Source: Basidiobolus ranarum (taxonomy: Eukaryota; Basidiobolomycota; Basidiobolomycetes; Basidiobolales). From it: 64,000 bases of DNA. Position 1 is the first letter of the stretch. Every line of letters begins with the position of its first letter. Below, piece by piece: positions 1-12,013 of the stretch. Location of the stretch: NCBI GenBank assembly GCA_040143965.1, contig JASJQH010006880.1, forward strand, positions 1-64,000, in the 5' to 3' direction. A program made the translations under genes and the position numbers. The notes under the pieces are model-generated. The model was not told the DNA's origin. It did no database searches and worked only from the letters and a program-made list of their open reading frames with translations.

Positions 1-296
1 TGGTTTTCACTTATTGATTTATTGAGTAGAAAGTTGACATTTATAGTTTTGTCAACATGTTGACAAACTAACATACAGAATGTGTTAAGAAAGGTCCTAG
101 GAACATGTGGGCAAAGTTTAGGGCTTCTAGCACAAGTTTGAAAAGTCTATATATCTGAGAACTTCTAAGTTGGTAAGAATATTCCAAGTATATTCCAATT
201 GAGAATAATTGATAATATCTTAGTGAATTATAAGATAACTAAGTACTAAGCTATATATGACTATATAGGTGTTTAGGCAATGATAATTTCAACACA
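1..296 (+). repeat. Dispersed noncoding repeat, copy A (cut by window edge)
   Basis: This stretch is closely similar to 55201-55536 and, inverted, to 61774-62138 and 62235-62575. Shared landmarks in order are a TTGACATTTATAGTTTTG block, GGAACATGTG, GCTTCTAGCACAAGTT, CTATATATCTGAGAACTT and a 3' end reading AAGCTATATATGACTATATAG followed by GTGTTTAGGCAATG. The 5' end lies outside the window. It has no coding capacity. It looks like a MITE or a solo-LTR-like fragment; the class is unproven. Confidence 0.8.
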
Positions 297-943
297 AAAT
301 ACTTCAACAATACCATTGTTGTTTGAATATCACACACAATGTTGAGAAATGAAAAAACACATTTGTTCGCATTCAAGTCAGAATTTGGTCCAGAGTCAAT
401 AATATATACGATATATCCAGCTATCCAAGAAATTTAAGCCAGCGTCAGATCTAGATTATGGAATGTAACACTGTTCATTCCATCTACTATATATTAGTTT
501 CATATGCTCGAGATACCAGTCAAATCCTGACCCAACTGGAGATATTTGTTTCTAATCCGAACATATTGGCCATTTGCACTCACATGGTCCTCACATGCAC
601 AACACATTCTGCATATTAATTAATGGCCAATAAACAGGCAAGTTGTAATCATGGAGACACATTACCTACTATTTGGAATAGTTGGAAGCAGGTCAAGTAT
701 AGGAATCGGATCAAAAGCAATGATTGGCTATTGGGATGTTTTACTTAAACTAAGTTAACTACATATTTATACAAATAGTACTATAAGTTAAAGTATTATT
801 ACAGGTAGTCTTAACGAGGAGTGTAAAGCGTGACAATTAGTCGCAAAAAAAGTTTACCAGAGTCCGAAAAATATTTGGCTTACTTCCTTCGTACTCCAGT
901 TTATTCTTAATTACCCGTTCTTTGGAGCGAGTTTGTTCTCAAG
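297..943. other. Intergenic, upstream of the UDP-sugar transporter
   Basis: There is no convincing ORF here. The stretch is AT-rich and follows repeat copy A. It presumably contains the promoter of the gene at 944. I see no clear TATA box or repeated operator. Confidence 0.5.
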
Positions 944-2345
944 ATGAAAAAGTCCGAGCCACAAGTACAGTCTCTTTTTCAGACACTTCAGATTTGGTCC
1001 TCTTTGGCATTTCAAATTTCCCTCACTGATTGGCTAACAATAGCCGCCCTGATTTTTGGAGGATGTTGTAGTAATGTATTTACCTTGGAAGTATTAATTG
1101 GGTATGCTTGCACTCGGATCGTACATCTTTATGTTGATGTATTACTCACCTCTATTTACTTAAAGAGGGGCTAAGAAAAGTGGAAATCTCGTAACCTGCG
1201 CACAATTCTTATTCGTCTCTTTTGATGGATTGACCCAGCATTTATACTTTCCTAAAGAAACATATCTTCCACGCCTCAAAGAACGAAAGGTTCCGGTAAT
1301 TTCTTGGCTCATCATGGTGGTGTTGTTTTTTTCTTTATCCGTCATGAACAACTTAGCACTTGGTTATCACATTTCAGTACCACTTCATATTATATTCCGA
1401 TCAGCTGGTCTTATGTTCAACATGATCCTAGGGTGGCTCATTTTAAACAAGAGGTACTTGAATTATTACCTTTGAAATTTTTTCACCGAGTGGCCATTCT
1501 CATGATTGCATTATGTTAGATATTCGATGAAACAAGTTGTTGCTGTCATTCTTGTATCCATTGGTGTTACTGCCGCTACTTTAAGCTCTGCAGATACTAC
1601 CCAGGTAAACTTGTACCAAAGTTGTGTTGAGTAGAGGCAAACTAATCCCTTCTCCTCAAACATAGAATGCATCGCATGATCACATGAACTATAGTGATTG
1701 GATAATTGGAGTCACTTTGCTTCTCATTGCCATTATTCTTTCATCTCTCCTTGGGCTCTATCAAGAGGTGGTGTACAAGAAATATGGAAATCAATGGCGT
1801 GAAAGCTTATTCTACACGGTAAGACTCTTTTGGAAAGTGTTATTTGATGGAATAATGCTAATAGAGACATTGTAGCATTTCCTCTCTCTTCCATTCTTCG
1901 CCTTCTTTTATCAAGACATTCTGGAGCAGCTTCAACTGTACTTCGCCTCGGAGCCGATGAAACTGAGCCAGATATTCGAAGGGCTTCCTCTTTATGGTAT
2001 TGCCCAATCGATTTTGGGGGATTTGGCGTGTCCGAAATTAGTTCTATTCCTGATATTTAATATTCTTACCCAGTAAGTACATGTTCTTAACTAAGCATGT
2101 GAATAGCATCTGACCTATATTCTGGTAGGTATGTCTGTATCTCTGGTGTTCACCGACTTACCGGAATGGCCACTTCATTGACGCTGAATCTAGTACTAAC
2201 GCTTCGTAAGCTTGTTAGTCTGGTCATTTCAGTATGGTACTTTAACAATGACCTGAGCTTCGAAGCAATGGTTGGATGCTCCATGGTATTTTTGGGCACC
2301 GTATTATATTCCATGGGCTCCAATAGCAAGAAGAAAGCCTCCTGA
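944..2345 (+). CDS. YEA4: UDP-N-acetylglucosamine transporter, Yea4/SLC35B4 family
   Basis: A multispanning nucleotide-sugar transporter of the ER/Golgi, which in this family imports UDP-GlcNAc (and UDP-xylose in animals) for chitin or glycan synthesis. It is split by about five introns. The first is 1102-1180 (phase 2) and the last is about 2073-2128. Joined exons give the family landmarks in order: GGCCSNVFTLE near the N-terminus, NLVTCAQFLFVSFDG, MNNLALGYHISVPLHIIFRS, NMILGWLILNKRY, LGLYQEVVYKKYG, and a C-terminal GMATSLTLNLVLTLRKLVSL helix ending in a lysine-rich GSNSKKKAS. The KKxxx-like tail could act as an ER retrieval signal (inference). The ATG at 944 starts directly before the first hydrophobic segment. 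Exon edges other than those given are approximate. Confidence 0.9.
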
Positions 2346-2642
2346 TATAAATAATGATACCAACACTTAGAAACCTCGATTACTAGAGAAAATAAAGGAA
2401 TTGTTTGAATATCTAATACTACTCTTGGACCTTATGAGCATGCTATGACTACTTCTATATTGATATTCACTAGACCCATCCGCTAGACACATCACAGTTT
2501 GAGATACATCTTGGTATCTCGTAGCTGTTTGACCCAAACCCCCCTTCACTTCACCAATTTAACTATATGATAACATGTGGGTTAAGTAACGACAATTTAT
2601 TGATTATTGACAAGAAATTGCTAGGAAAAGAAAATGAATGGT

Positions 2643-3019
2643 TTAATCGAAAAGACCGAAACCCATATCATCATCAGACTCTTCCTTGGCCTCTTCCTTT
2701 TCTTCAGCAGCAGGGGCATCTTCGGTGGAAGCACCGGCAGCAGCACCACTAGCAGCAGCGGGGGCAGCGCCTCCAGCACCAACATTCATCAACAAATCGC
2801 CAATGTTCTTACCAGCCAAAGCTTTGGCAAAGAGAGAAGCCCAGACAGGTTCAACATCAACACCAGCGGCCTTGGTGAGGGTAGAGAGCTTGTCAGCCTA
2901 GATTGTAGGATTAGTATCTGTTATAGTGACTATTCCATCCATCAACTACTTACGGTGATCTCAACACCATCATCTTGAAGGATGAGGGCGGCGTATACAA
3001 TAGCTTGTTCAGAGGACAT
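2643..3019 (-). CDS. RPP1: 60S acidic ribosomal protein P1
   Basis: A stalk protein of the large ribosomal subunit that recruits translation GTPases. The reverse strand reads [20 protein letters not shown], then an intron at 2898-2953 (GTAAGT donor), then [13 protein letters not shown], an alanine/glycine-rich hinge, an acidic stretch and the diagnostic end [11 protein letters not shown]. The protein is about 107 aa, normal for P1. It is convergent with the transporter and divergent from the gene at 3773. CCTAACCCTAA elements lie about 250-290 bp upstream of its ATG. The call is firm; P1 rather than P2 follows from the N-terminus. Confidence 0.95.
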
Positions 3020-3772
3020 CTTTTAAATTAAACAGAAAAATTCGTGATACGCAAGTAACGATTTAACTCCTGAGGAGATACAAGACGCTTGAGCACGAAA
3101 GAGGGAAAGAGTTTCCTTCAAACATATTGCCTTTTTGATATCAAAATTCACCAAAATCTTCCACCTTACCTTGAAGTATCATTGGCTGATCATAGTCAGA
3201 GATTAGTCGCGAAATTTTTACATGAAAAAAATAAGCCAGGTCCTTGAGCCTCGATGATCTCACCCAACCCTAAGAATTGGAAAGATCTGAACTAGCCTAA
3301 CCCTAATTATCACAACACTCATCTCCAAATCGAATTTGTTACATACGAAAACAATTGATCTTGATTAGTTCTTTGTTAATCGCTATTTGGTGTCATCACC
3401 AATAAAAAAATCTCTTTGTTGGCAATGTGAATGTAAACAATAGGTGCCAATTCGTGATGATTATTGAGAGCTATAAATAATCGTATTTTTCACAAATAGC
3501 TGATTATTGTAACATGTTGAATCAATGCTCAGGGAGTATATCAAAAATAGATACTAATGATTGGACTACATAGTAAACAATCCAAACAACCGTTGAACGA
3601 ATCGAAATAGTCAGTTGAGTTCCATTATATAAACAATATTGGTTACCTAGAAGTTTGCTCATCTTAGTACTGTGAATTTTATTCGCCTTTAGAAAGTAAA
3701 CTCTTTTCGTGTCAGTCTGTTGCGAAAAGTATTGTAAAGCAGCCACTTCATACATTCTAATGCTTTTATTTC
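3020..3772. promoter_or_regulatory. Divergent intergenic region (RPP1 / EF-hand gene)
   Basis: About 750 bp between two divergent genes. Telobox-like motifs AACCCTAA (3266-3273) and CCTAACCCTAA (3296-3306) lie nearer the ribosomal gene. Such motifs occur in ribosomal-protein promoters of several eukaryotes. No convincing ORF is present. An unrecognised 5' exon of the EF-hand gene is possible, because CTGCAG directly after the ATG at 3773 could serve as an acceptor. Confidence 0.45.
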
Positions 3773-6663
3773 ATGATGCTGCAGGCTTACAAAGCCCGAA
3801 TAAAAAGGTACTTAATAAAAATCACCTTCTTTAGAAGCCATACTAAATTTCTTCTCCAGAAGAATCAAGTCGAACAGAAAACACCAAATTCCTTGCAAGC
3901 CAATCTCAAAGCCATATTCACTAGGTTCGATTATGACAACAAAGGCACAATCGTCGCTGAAGATCTTTTTCCAATACTGGACCTATTCGAACGTGAACAA
4001 GGCATATCTTTACTCGATGCAGAACCTAAAGGTCTTTTGAACAAATTTTGTCAGAAAAATAGTGATCTCGAGTTATCAGCTGAAGATCTCCATCGACTTA
4101 TCTCCCAATTATCTTCACCCTTAAACATTCGCACACCAAGTAAATCTCCAAGAATTTCCACTCCTCGTTCTCACTCGGCATTGGGTTTCGTTCACCCATT
4201 GTCACCTCTCTCCTCTCGAAAAAGAACCACACCCATTATTTCAAAAACTATTAGTACAAAAAAAGTTGCTGTCAGTAGCTTAAGACGTAGAAGTTTGTCC
4301 CAAAGTGGCTTTCCGAGCAGACTATTTTTTGACAAAGAGGAGAGAAAATTGTCACCACACTTTTCGAACACTTCTCATTCAATCATTGAAGAAGATAATC
4401 CTGGTTCGGTTATTTATAGTCGTAGTTTATTTTTGAGCGATTCAGCTGATAGTCTTGATTCACCTCGTCAGGTACTTTTATTTTTATTGCTCATACGGTA
4501 CTTCAAAATACTAACCTTCATAATTAACCTGCATTTAGCTTGACATGATCGACAAAATAAAGACACCAAAATCAGCGCGTCATTATCGTGATACGATAGA
4601 GTCATGGCGTGAGCGTTCCTATGAAGCAAGTTCATGGATTTCTTCTGCTTCCGAAGGAGATGTAAGTTATGAGGGATTGGAAGGAGAAAAAGCTCGACTG
4701 GAGTTTGAGGTGAGTTTTACCCATTTTGAGGTTTTACAGTCTGTAAGCTGACTGTATTATGTTAACGAAATATATAGAGAGATGAAGATCTTTCCTCTTT
4801 ACAGATTAGTCACCTCAATAGGATAACCGTCGATTTGAACAAACGACTTCGACAGGCAGAGAAAAGCTTGAATTTTTCAGTTCATCAACATGAGGATCGG
4901 ATTAGCGATTTGCAACATCGTATTGATGATATGCATAATGAATTGGTGATCAAGAAAAGGGACATTCAGGAATTGAAAGGTCACGAAAAAACCCATTTGG
5001 CACAAATAAATATGGTATGCCTTATGTATTCCTCACAACCTTTTTGTAACTACCGACTCAGTCGTTTTGATAGCTTGAATCAGAGGTTGTTTCTGTTTCC
5101 CGACTCTTGACCCACCACAAAAATATGTATTCCGATCTCAAACGGCAATGCGAGGAAAAGAAAGGTAACTATGTTTAGCTCTCTGTGGTTTTCGTCATTT
5201 AACTTACAAATCATGGTTTTACCCAGCCGAAAATGAGAATTTCCAGCAGCAGTTGAGATACAAGGAAAAAGAACTTTGCGAAGCTGAGGCGGAGCTCCTT
5301 ACATTTGCATCTGAGCAGAAAAAGGTATCGTATATATCGAATATCTTCTATTTCTTAGATGAGATTATTTATCTTCATTAAAAGTTTCAGGAAGAGCGAA
5401 CAACTCTGGAGAAGCATATTGCTAGACTTGAAAATGAGGTCAGGTTTGCTCAAACACTGGAAACAGAGGTTAATGAGCTTCAAGAAGAAAACCATTATTT
5501 AAGGAACGTTGTTGAAAATCTGCGTAATGACTTGGATGACGCTATCAAAGGCATTCATAACAGTTCGGGTAGAGAATCTGAGATGCATAGCTATCAGCGA
5601 GGCGAGGTAATTATTTCGTTATAATTTGTGGTATCCGAGTGATACTAATATAACTATAATTTTGTGCAGAATTTACATTCCGAGTTGGCACCCCTGTTAC
5701 AGAAAAACTCCGATCAGAGTAAACATACTCAAATTGTGCCAGACTCCGACCAACGTGAGAATCTCGACCTAAATGTAAGAATTTGTAGGTTTGAATCGTT
5801 GAAGTATCTGTCTAAACTCTTATGAAATAATAGAGTACTATCAAATACGCCAATGCCTTGGTGGATGAGAACAACTTCTTCAAATCTCAGGTAGATGACG
5901 CCACGCAGAAATGGATGGATGGTAAGTTACAAATGTCATAATCGTCGCTTTGTGATGCATATAGTAACTTTCTTCAGCATTGGAGCAACTTCAACAAGCA
6001 AAATCCTCCGTCAAAGAAGAAAGGGAAGCTCTATTAGCTGAAATCGAACATCTTCGCAATCCTATTCAAGTTCCTGTTTCTCACCAAGATATGATCACTC
6101 AATGCGACCTACTTTCAGTGACCGATTCGTTAGTTGACGCTTCGGTCCAGTATGAATACCCCGAAAACCTAGAAGAGGCGATCGATACCACTCCCAATGC
6201 TATTGCCCCATGCACCACCAAATTAGTAGTAAATTTAGAAGAGCATCAGTTGTTAGAAAATAGCTATCAAAAACTGACCAAAGAATTTGATTCTCAGAAG
6301 ACAATCATCAACGAGCTATTAACGTTAAATGACAGTCAAGCCCATACCGTTTCTGCAGCATCTAAATATGATACCAACACCGTTGGACATACTCTTGGGG
6401 GTCATTCTCAAACGTTGTTGAAATTGATCATGTATACTTTGATGATATTTGTTTTGGGCATTCTATCTAGTATCATATTATCCAACCTATCCTTTTACAC
6501 TGAATCCACCAACGCTCTTGAGGATTCCTACATGGACACTTCATCGTGGATGACTCAGGTATCGAATGAGATTTACCATTCAAACACTAGTGCATTCAAA
6601 TTCATCACCCAGTGGTTTAATATTTTCAGTGATGACAATGACATGGTTCAAATTCCGACTTGA
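3773..6663 (+). CDS. EF-hand, coiled-coil, tail-anchored membrane protein (KASH5-like candidate)
   Basis: Nine exons join in frame to about 796 aa: 3773-4471, 4539-4709, 4778-5014, 5074-5164, 5227-5324, 5391-5606, 5670-5774, 5834-5921 and 5978-6663. Residues about 45-110 hold an EF-hand-like pair (FTRFDYDNKGTIVAEDLFPI); position 5 of the loop is Lys and position 12 is Asp, so calcium binding is doubtful. A Ser/Arg/Pro-rich linker follows to about residue 240, then a long coiled coil (about 290-600). One hydrophobic helix, LIMYTLMIFVLGILSSII, lies near residues 717-738 and is followed by a 54-residue tail ending QIPT. EF-hand plus coiled coil plus a C-terminal TM is the layout of KASH5 and of some fungal LINC-complex proteins, which tether dynein to the nuclear envelope. 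The tail lacks a PPPx end, so this function is inference. The start is uncertain. Confidence 0.7.
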
Positions 6664-7554
6664 ATGATCGTTGTCATGCTAAATATTCCCTGGTGGAGCA
6701 CAGAGTACTCTCAACATACATATGCATATATCTTCCTATCTTTTTATTTATTCTTCGTGTTTATGCTTTACAACTTTCACTTGATATACTTCCAAGGTAA
6801 ATAAATGAGTTCACCCTTTTCGTATCATGCACATGGCAGGGTATCAGTGGTAGCATTAGCAATAGTAGGGTATCAGCAGTACCCAGGCAATGGATACTCG
6901 ACACATGGAATCAGGATTGGCAATAGGTGATGTTTAAGGTGTTGTTTGCCTGGATCATCAAATACCACTTAACCTTACCAATCTCACAACACACAATTAA
7001 TCTGATGTTTGAGCGACCATTTTCGTGATTTTAAACCAAGCCAATGGCTATATATATCGTGTACTCATATCATGCTTACTGCCAATGAAGATGCATGTAT
7101 ATTACGTGTAACCTGTAGAGATACAGTACAACATTTTCCCATCATAATCTCAGTTCCTCATATTATTATTGAAATTATTCGAACTGTAAGCGTGATGGAG
7201 TTCGCTGGGATTACTTCCATATTGAGTGATTTGGTTAACATTTGATTGAAAGAAGAAATAAATAAATTCAAAGTAGATTTCGATATGGTATTGGAATCCC
7301 CCAATTCACTCTAGGCGGTGAATAGGACATCGCAATCTTGATAGGAGGGGCTAATACTGTTTATAGACACTTTCGAACACAGTACAGTTCTATCGTTAAT
7401 TCACTTTTCACTTTTCCCTTTCTTTCAAAACTATTACGTTCATTTTTGACTTCCGTTTATTGTTACTATAGAAGTACACTCTTTTTGAGAACTTTACTTA
7501 ATACTCAATACACCCAACCTAATTCAAGCTATATTGCTCAACTACACATCTTCC
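6664..7554. other. Intergenic, EF-hand gene to RhoGEF
   Basis: About 890 bp with no recognisable gene. A GGGTATCAG motif occurs twice close together near 6839 and 6869, each in a short local duplication. The short ORF at 7009-7245 has no family signature. The 3' part should hold the promoter of the RhoGEF. Confidence 0.4.
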
Positions 7555-10500
7555 ATGATGAGTAGACAAGAGCCTTTTTCGGCCACTGATGGCTCACGTA
7601 TCCCCCTGCTAAAAGCCTACCGTACTGGTGAAGCTCAAGACTTTATGACATCAGAACCCATGGGGCTATCAGGTGGAGATGGTTCCTCATCTATAGGTCA
7701 AAATGACGCTGAATACAGTTTTCCCTCTTCGAGGGATTCTACAGGAACTACTAGTCGAATATTTTCTGGTAAACATCAAAGTAGAATTTATTCCAACTTA
7801 ACTGGGATAGGTTAGAGCTCACTATTGTTATTTCTCTTTTGAATATTATTATTCTTGATATCTAACGTTCACCTAAAACTATAAAGAAAGTACCTTAAGA
7901 CCACCTCGTGGTCAACATGTTAGAAGTAACTCTGATGGAGAGTTCACAAGAATGTCTCGTACTAGTGAAACCATGAGTCTCTCTAAAAAGAAGGTTCTCA
8001 TTTACCCAGCATTATTATCTAAAGTAGCCGAGGTTTTCCGAGAAAAGATAGTACTACAAAATCTTATGAAAGACTCGCTGGAGTATAAAGATTGCTTTAC
8101 AGGACGGGAGGCGGTTGTAAGTATGCATTGTGTCTATCGATATACTGACATGGTAGTAACTTTGATCGAATTCTAGGATATAATTTGTTACATCATTCGT
8201 ACTAGTGATAGGAATCTGGCCTTACTTCTAGGTCGTGCGCTAGATGCACAGAAAATGTTTCATGATGTTACGTATGAGCATAGACTCAGAGATAGTTTAA
8301 ATGAATTGTACAAATTTGATGAGTTGATCTCCACTTCATACGATGAAGACGAACCAGATAAAAACTCTACCAGCCTGGAAGATGTAGATTCTGGACCTAC
8401 GGTGAATGGAGTGTTTACTTTGCTAGCTGGTTGCTACTCCCCAACATGTACTCGGGATAAACTTTGCTACAGTATTGCCTGCCCTAGACGACTCGAACAG
8501 GTACCACCCATCGCTTCATTGGTATATACATTCCCTCTAACAGTTAATTCCAAACATAGCAAGCAAGATTAAATATGACCCCTAGCGCTGGCCTGAAACG
8601 AACCGAGAGTCGTTCTTCACTTCAAGACAAACAAGTAGTCATCCAGTTTTCTGAGTGATTTACCAGTATCTCTTCTTAACCCATTATTTTAGGAGAAACA
8701 AGATTTCTGGATTAACTCTGTCCCTAAAGATATCGTTGATTCAGTTTCCAAAGAAGAACAAAAGCGACAGGAAATCATCTTTGAAGTCATCTATACCGAA
8801 AGAGACTTTGTTCGTGATCTTGAGATTCTGAATGAGGTATGTTGTGTCGCACCAAAATCCCTGGGTAAATTTTTATTGACTTGGGAATTTCATAGCTCTA
8901 CATGGCTCCGCTGATGTACGCCAGTGTGATTGAAGAGACAAGAAGAGAATCCTTTGCTCGCGATGTGTTCTACAATGTGATGGAGGTATACTCTGTTGGA
9001 TCTAAACTCAGTGATGATCTTATTAAAAGACAGAATGAGAGGGCTGTCGTTGAGCAAATTGGGGATGTTTTCCTAAAGCATGTTGGAAATTTCAAACCTT
9101 TCGTCAGCTATGGTGCTCATCAAATCTACTCCAAACATTGTTTGGAGCTGGAAGCTAAGCGTAACCATAGATTAGCTAAGTTCTTGGAGGTAAGATGAGC
9201 TATACATTTGATATCAACCTTCTTTCTTAACTGGTATCTAATAGGAGAGAGAACGCTTACCGGAGTCTCGTAAGTTACCGATCTATAGTTTCTTGGGACG
9301 TCCAACTACAAGACTTGGTCGTTATCCTTTGCTTCTTGAGGCGGTAGTCAAACATACTCCTGACGGTCATCCCGATAAACGTGATTTGCCCATTGTCATC
9401 AAAGCTATCAAAGAACTATTGTCTCAAGTCAATACTGAGACTGGTCGTGCTGACAATAAACTTCGTCTGACCAAGCTTAACGATGCACTCTTCTCAAAGA
9501 ATAATGATATCAAGGTCAGGTGAAGATTCTCTAGAGTGAGAGTTATTCTTATCTAATATATAATTTCGAACATTTATAGGAATTAAGATTGTTGGATGAG
9601 AGTCGTCAATTAATTAGAGATGGTCCGATCAAAAAGCGTTCCGGTGTGGAACAAGTAGAATTGACCATGTTCTTATTCGATCATGCTTTGCTACTTACTA
9701 AAAAGAAGAAGACCAAAGATTCCGACTTCTACGAATATAAAGTTCATAAGAAAGTAAGCATCAACTATGAGCTCTTGTATTAATTACGTACTTATTCATC
9801 TATCGTTTAAGCCAATCCCACTGGAACTTCTCTCTTTATCTTCCACGGATGAAGCGATCCCTAGAGTGGTCACAAGGCGCTCTAGCGCTGTCTTTATGGG
9901 GAAAGGCCATCTTCCCGGAACAGTCACTCCTAAATATATCTCAGAAATAGGAAAAGGAGGGTATCCCCTTACAATTACTCATCTAGGGAAGAATGGTGGC
10001 AATCATACTCTATACGCTGCCAGTCAAGCTGATCTACAGATGTGGAAGGAGAAGATAGAGCAACAGCGAACTTTAATTACTGAAAAGAAGATGAAATTCG
10101 ACATGGAGGTATTGACGGATATAACATTTAATACTACCAACAAAGTAACCTGCTCCGCCGTTGTCGGTAAGTACTTCTGAGACTGTGTTGTTTAGTCCTT
10201 TGGAAATAACCCCATTCCTCTTCAGATTTTAGCAAGACGATTGTCATCGGAGCTGAAGATGGTATATATGTTGGAGTTGAAGGATCGCGCAAGAGTTTTA
10301 GAAAGGTCATTGATATTGAGAGAGTGTCCCAAGTTTCCGTATTGGAGAGCTATAATATTCTACTTGTATTGGCAGGTAATGTGATTCTCAGAACTTCACT
10401 ATTGATGGTCATTGTGGTATTAACCATTCCCGTCGGACTATCTAGATAAGGTTCTTGTTACCTTTCCGCTGGGGACACTGGAGTCTACAGAGCTGGTGAG

Positions 10501-11526
10501 CATCAAACGCTCCCGAAAGATCAGCTCACATGTTAGCTTCTTTAAAGTTGGTGTTTGCTTGGGGAAGACATTGGTTTGTGTAGTCAAATCCACTGCCCTT
10601 TCTTCCACGATTAAGACATACGAACCAATCCCCGTTGACACCACCAAGAAAAAGAGCTCTCTAGGAAAGAGACTATTAATTAGAAGTGGTGGTGATGGGA
10701 TGAAAGTATACAAGGTTGTTTGACAAACTACCACGAAGAGTTAATTGTATCAGCTACTCACATACTCTTCCATACAGGAATTCTACATCCCCACTGAGTC
10801 CTCATCGGTTCATTTCTTAAAGTCGAAGTTGTGTGTTGGATGTACTAAAGGGTTTGAGATTGTTGATCTGGAATCACTCAATACTCAAGGTTTGTAGTTT
10901 GTTTCCATGGAAAATGTAGCGCAAAATGATACTTACATCTCCATCTAAAGACCTGTTAGACCCAGCTGACGAGAATCTGAGCTTTGTTTTGAAAAGAGAA
11001 AACATTCGACCCGTCAGCATCTTTAGAATCCGAGATGGAGATTTCTTGCTGTGCTATGACGGTATTGTAGTAAGCTGTGCTTGAACACCTAGTCTAAGGA
11101 TACTAATGCTGGATTTGTTTTTTTGTTTGTACCTAGAATTCGCGTTCTACGTTAATAAGAATGGTCGAAGATCACGCCCTAACTTCATTATCAACTGGGA
11201 GGGATCTCCATCTGCTTTCGGTAGAGTAGTTTCTTAATCTGGAGAATACAGAATAGCACTAAACTTTCTATTGATTTTCTCTAGCTCTTCAATATCCATA
11301 TGCTATTGCATTTGACCCCTCGTTTATTGAGATTCGACACATCGAGACTGGGGAACTTGCACAGGTGATTATTGCCAAGAATCTACGTCCACTCTGCATC
11401 GACAATCAGGCCATACACTGTGTCGTTGACTCGATTCTTGACTACCAGAGTGTACTAAAATTACAGCTTCGAACTGAAGAGCCCTTAGGCCCTGATTCAG
11501 TGGAGCAGAAGGTGAATGGAAGATAG
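7555..11526 (+). CDS. ROM2: Rho1 guanine nucleotide exchange factor (DEP-DH-PH-CNH), Rom2/Rgf type
   Basis: Activates Rho1 for cell-wall integrity and glucan synthesis at growth sites. A low-complexity N-terminus is followed by a DEP domain (exon at about 7952 onward, with YKDCFTGREAV and GRALDAQKMFHDVTYEHRLR). The DH domain starts near 8700 (EEQKRQEIIFEVIYTERDFV), continues through FLKHVGNFKPFVSYGAHQ and reaches FLGRPTTRLGRYPLLLEAVV near 9290. A PH domain follows (LIRDGPIKKRSG, FDHALLLTKKKK), then a CNH domain from about 10200 to the end (AEDGIYVGVEGS, SFFKVGVCLGKTLVC, EFYIPTESSSVHFL). It has a dozen or more introns. The ATG at 7555 is used because the open frame upstream begins only at TTG. 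Orthology to the ROM1/ROM2/rgf group is by architecture; which paralogue is unknown. Confidence 0.9.
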
Positions 11527-12013
11527 GCGAGCTTAATCACACTACATCTCTAGTCATCCAACATCCCACTACTCTTAACCATCCCACCTCGTCATACCCT
11601 ATGAATGTACAATGTGTCATCTAAACTTCTCATTCCCCCTAATCCATATCATCCATTGTATTTTTCACTGGTCCTCAGATAGCACCTTTACCTCGTGTTT
11701 CCTTAGGATTTCCCCGTTGACAACCTAGATACTTACATCTCAATAATTTTACATAAGGCATAGCACTTAGATTGTAGTGCACTAAATTCAGTAGATTATT
11801 AAAACCAAATCAAGACATTCCAACTTCTATCGCGTATTTCCTAGTAAAATCGAAGTAAAAAAAACCTCAAGAGCAGTCAACACATTATAGTGTATGAATG
11901 AAATTAAAAAAAAAAAAATTGAATACAAAGTACGATTATAATAAGTATCGAATATTTTTTCCATTCAATAGATTATTTATTTTGAAAAGGAATCTTTGTA
12001 TATTCTTACTACC
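11527..12013. other. Intergenic, RhoGEF to CMS1
   Basis: About 490 bp, AT-rich, with long A tracts near 11906-11918. It holds the 3' end of the RhoGEF and the CMS1 promoter. No ORF of note. Confidence 0.45.
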
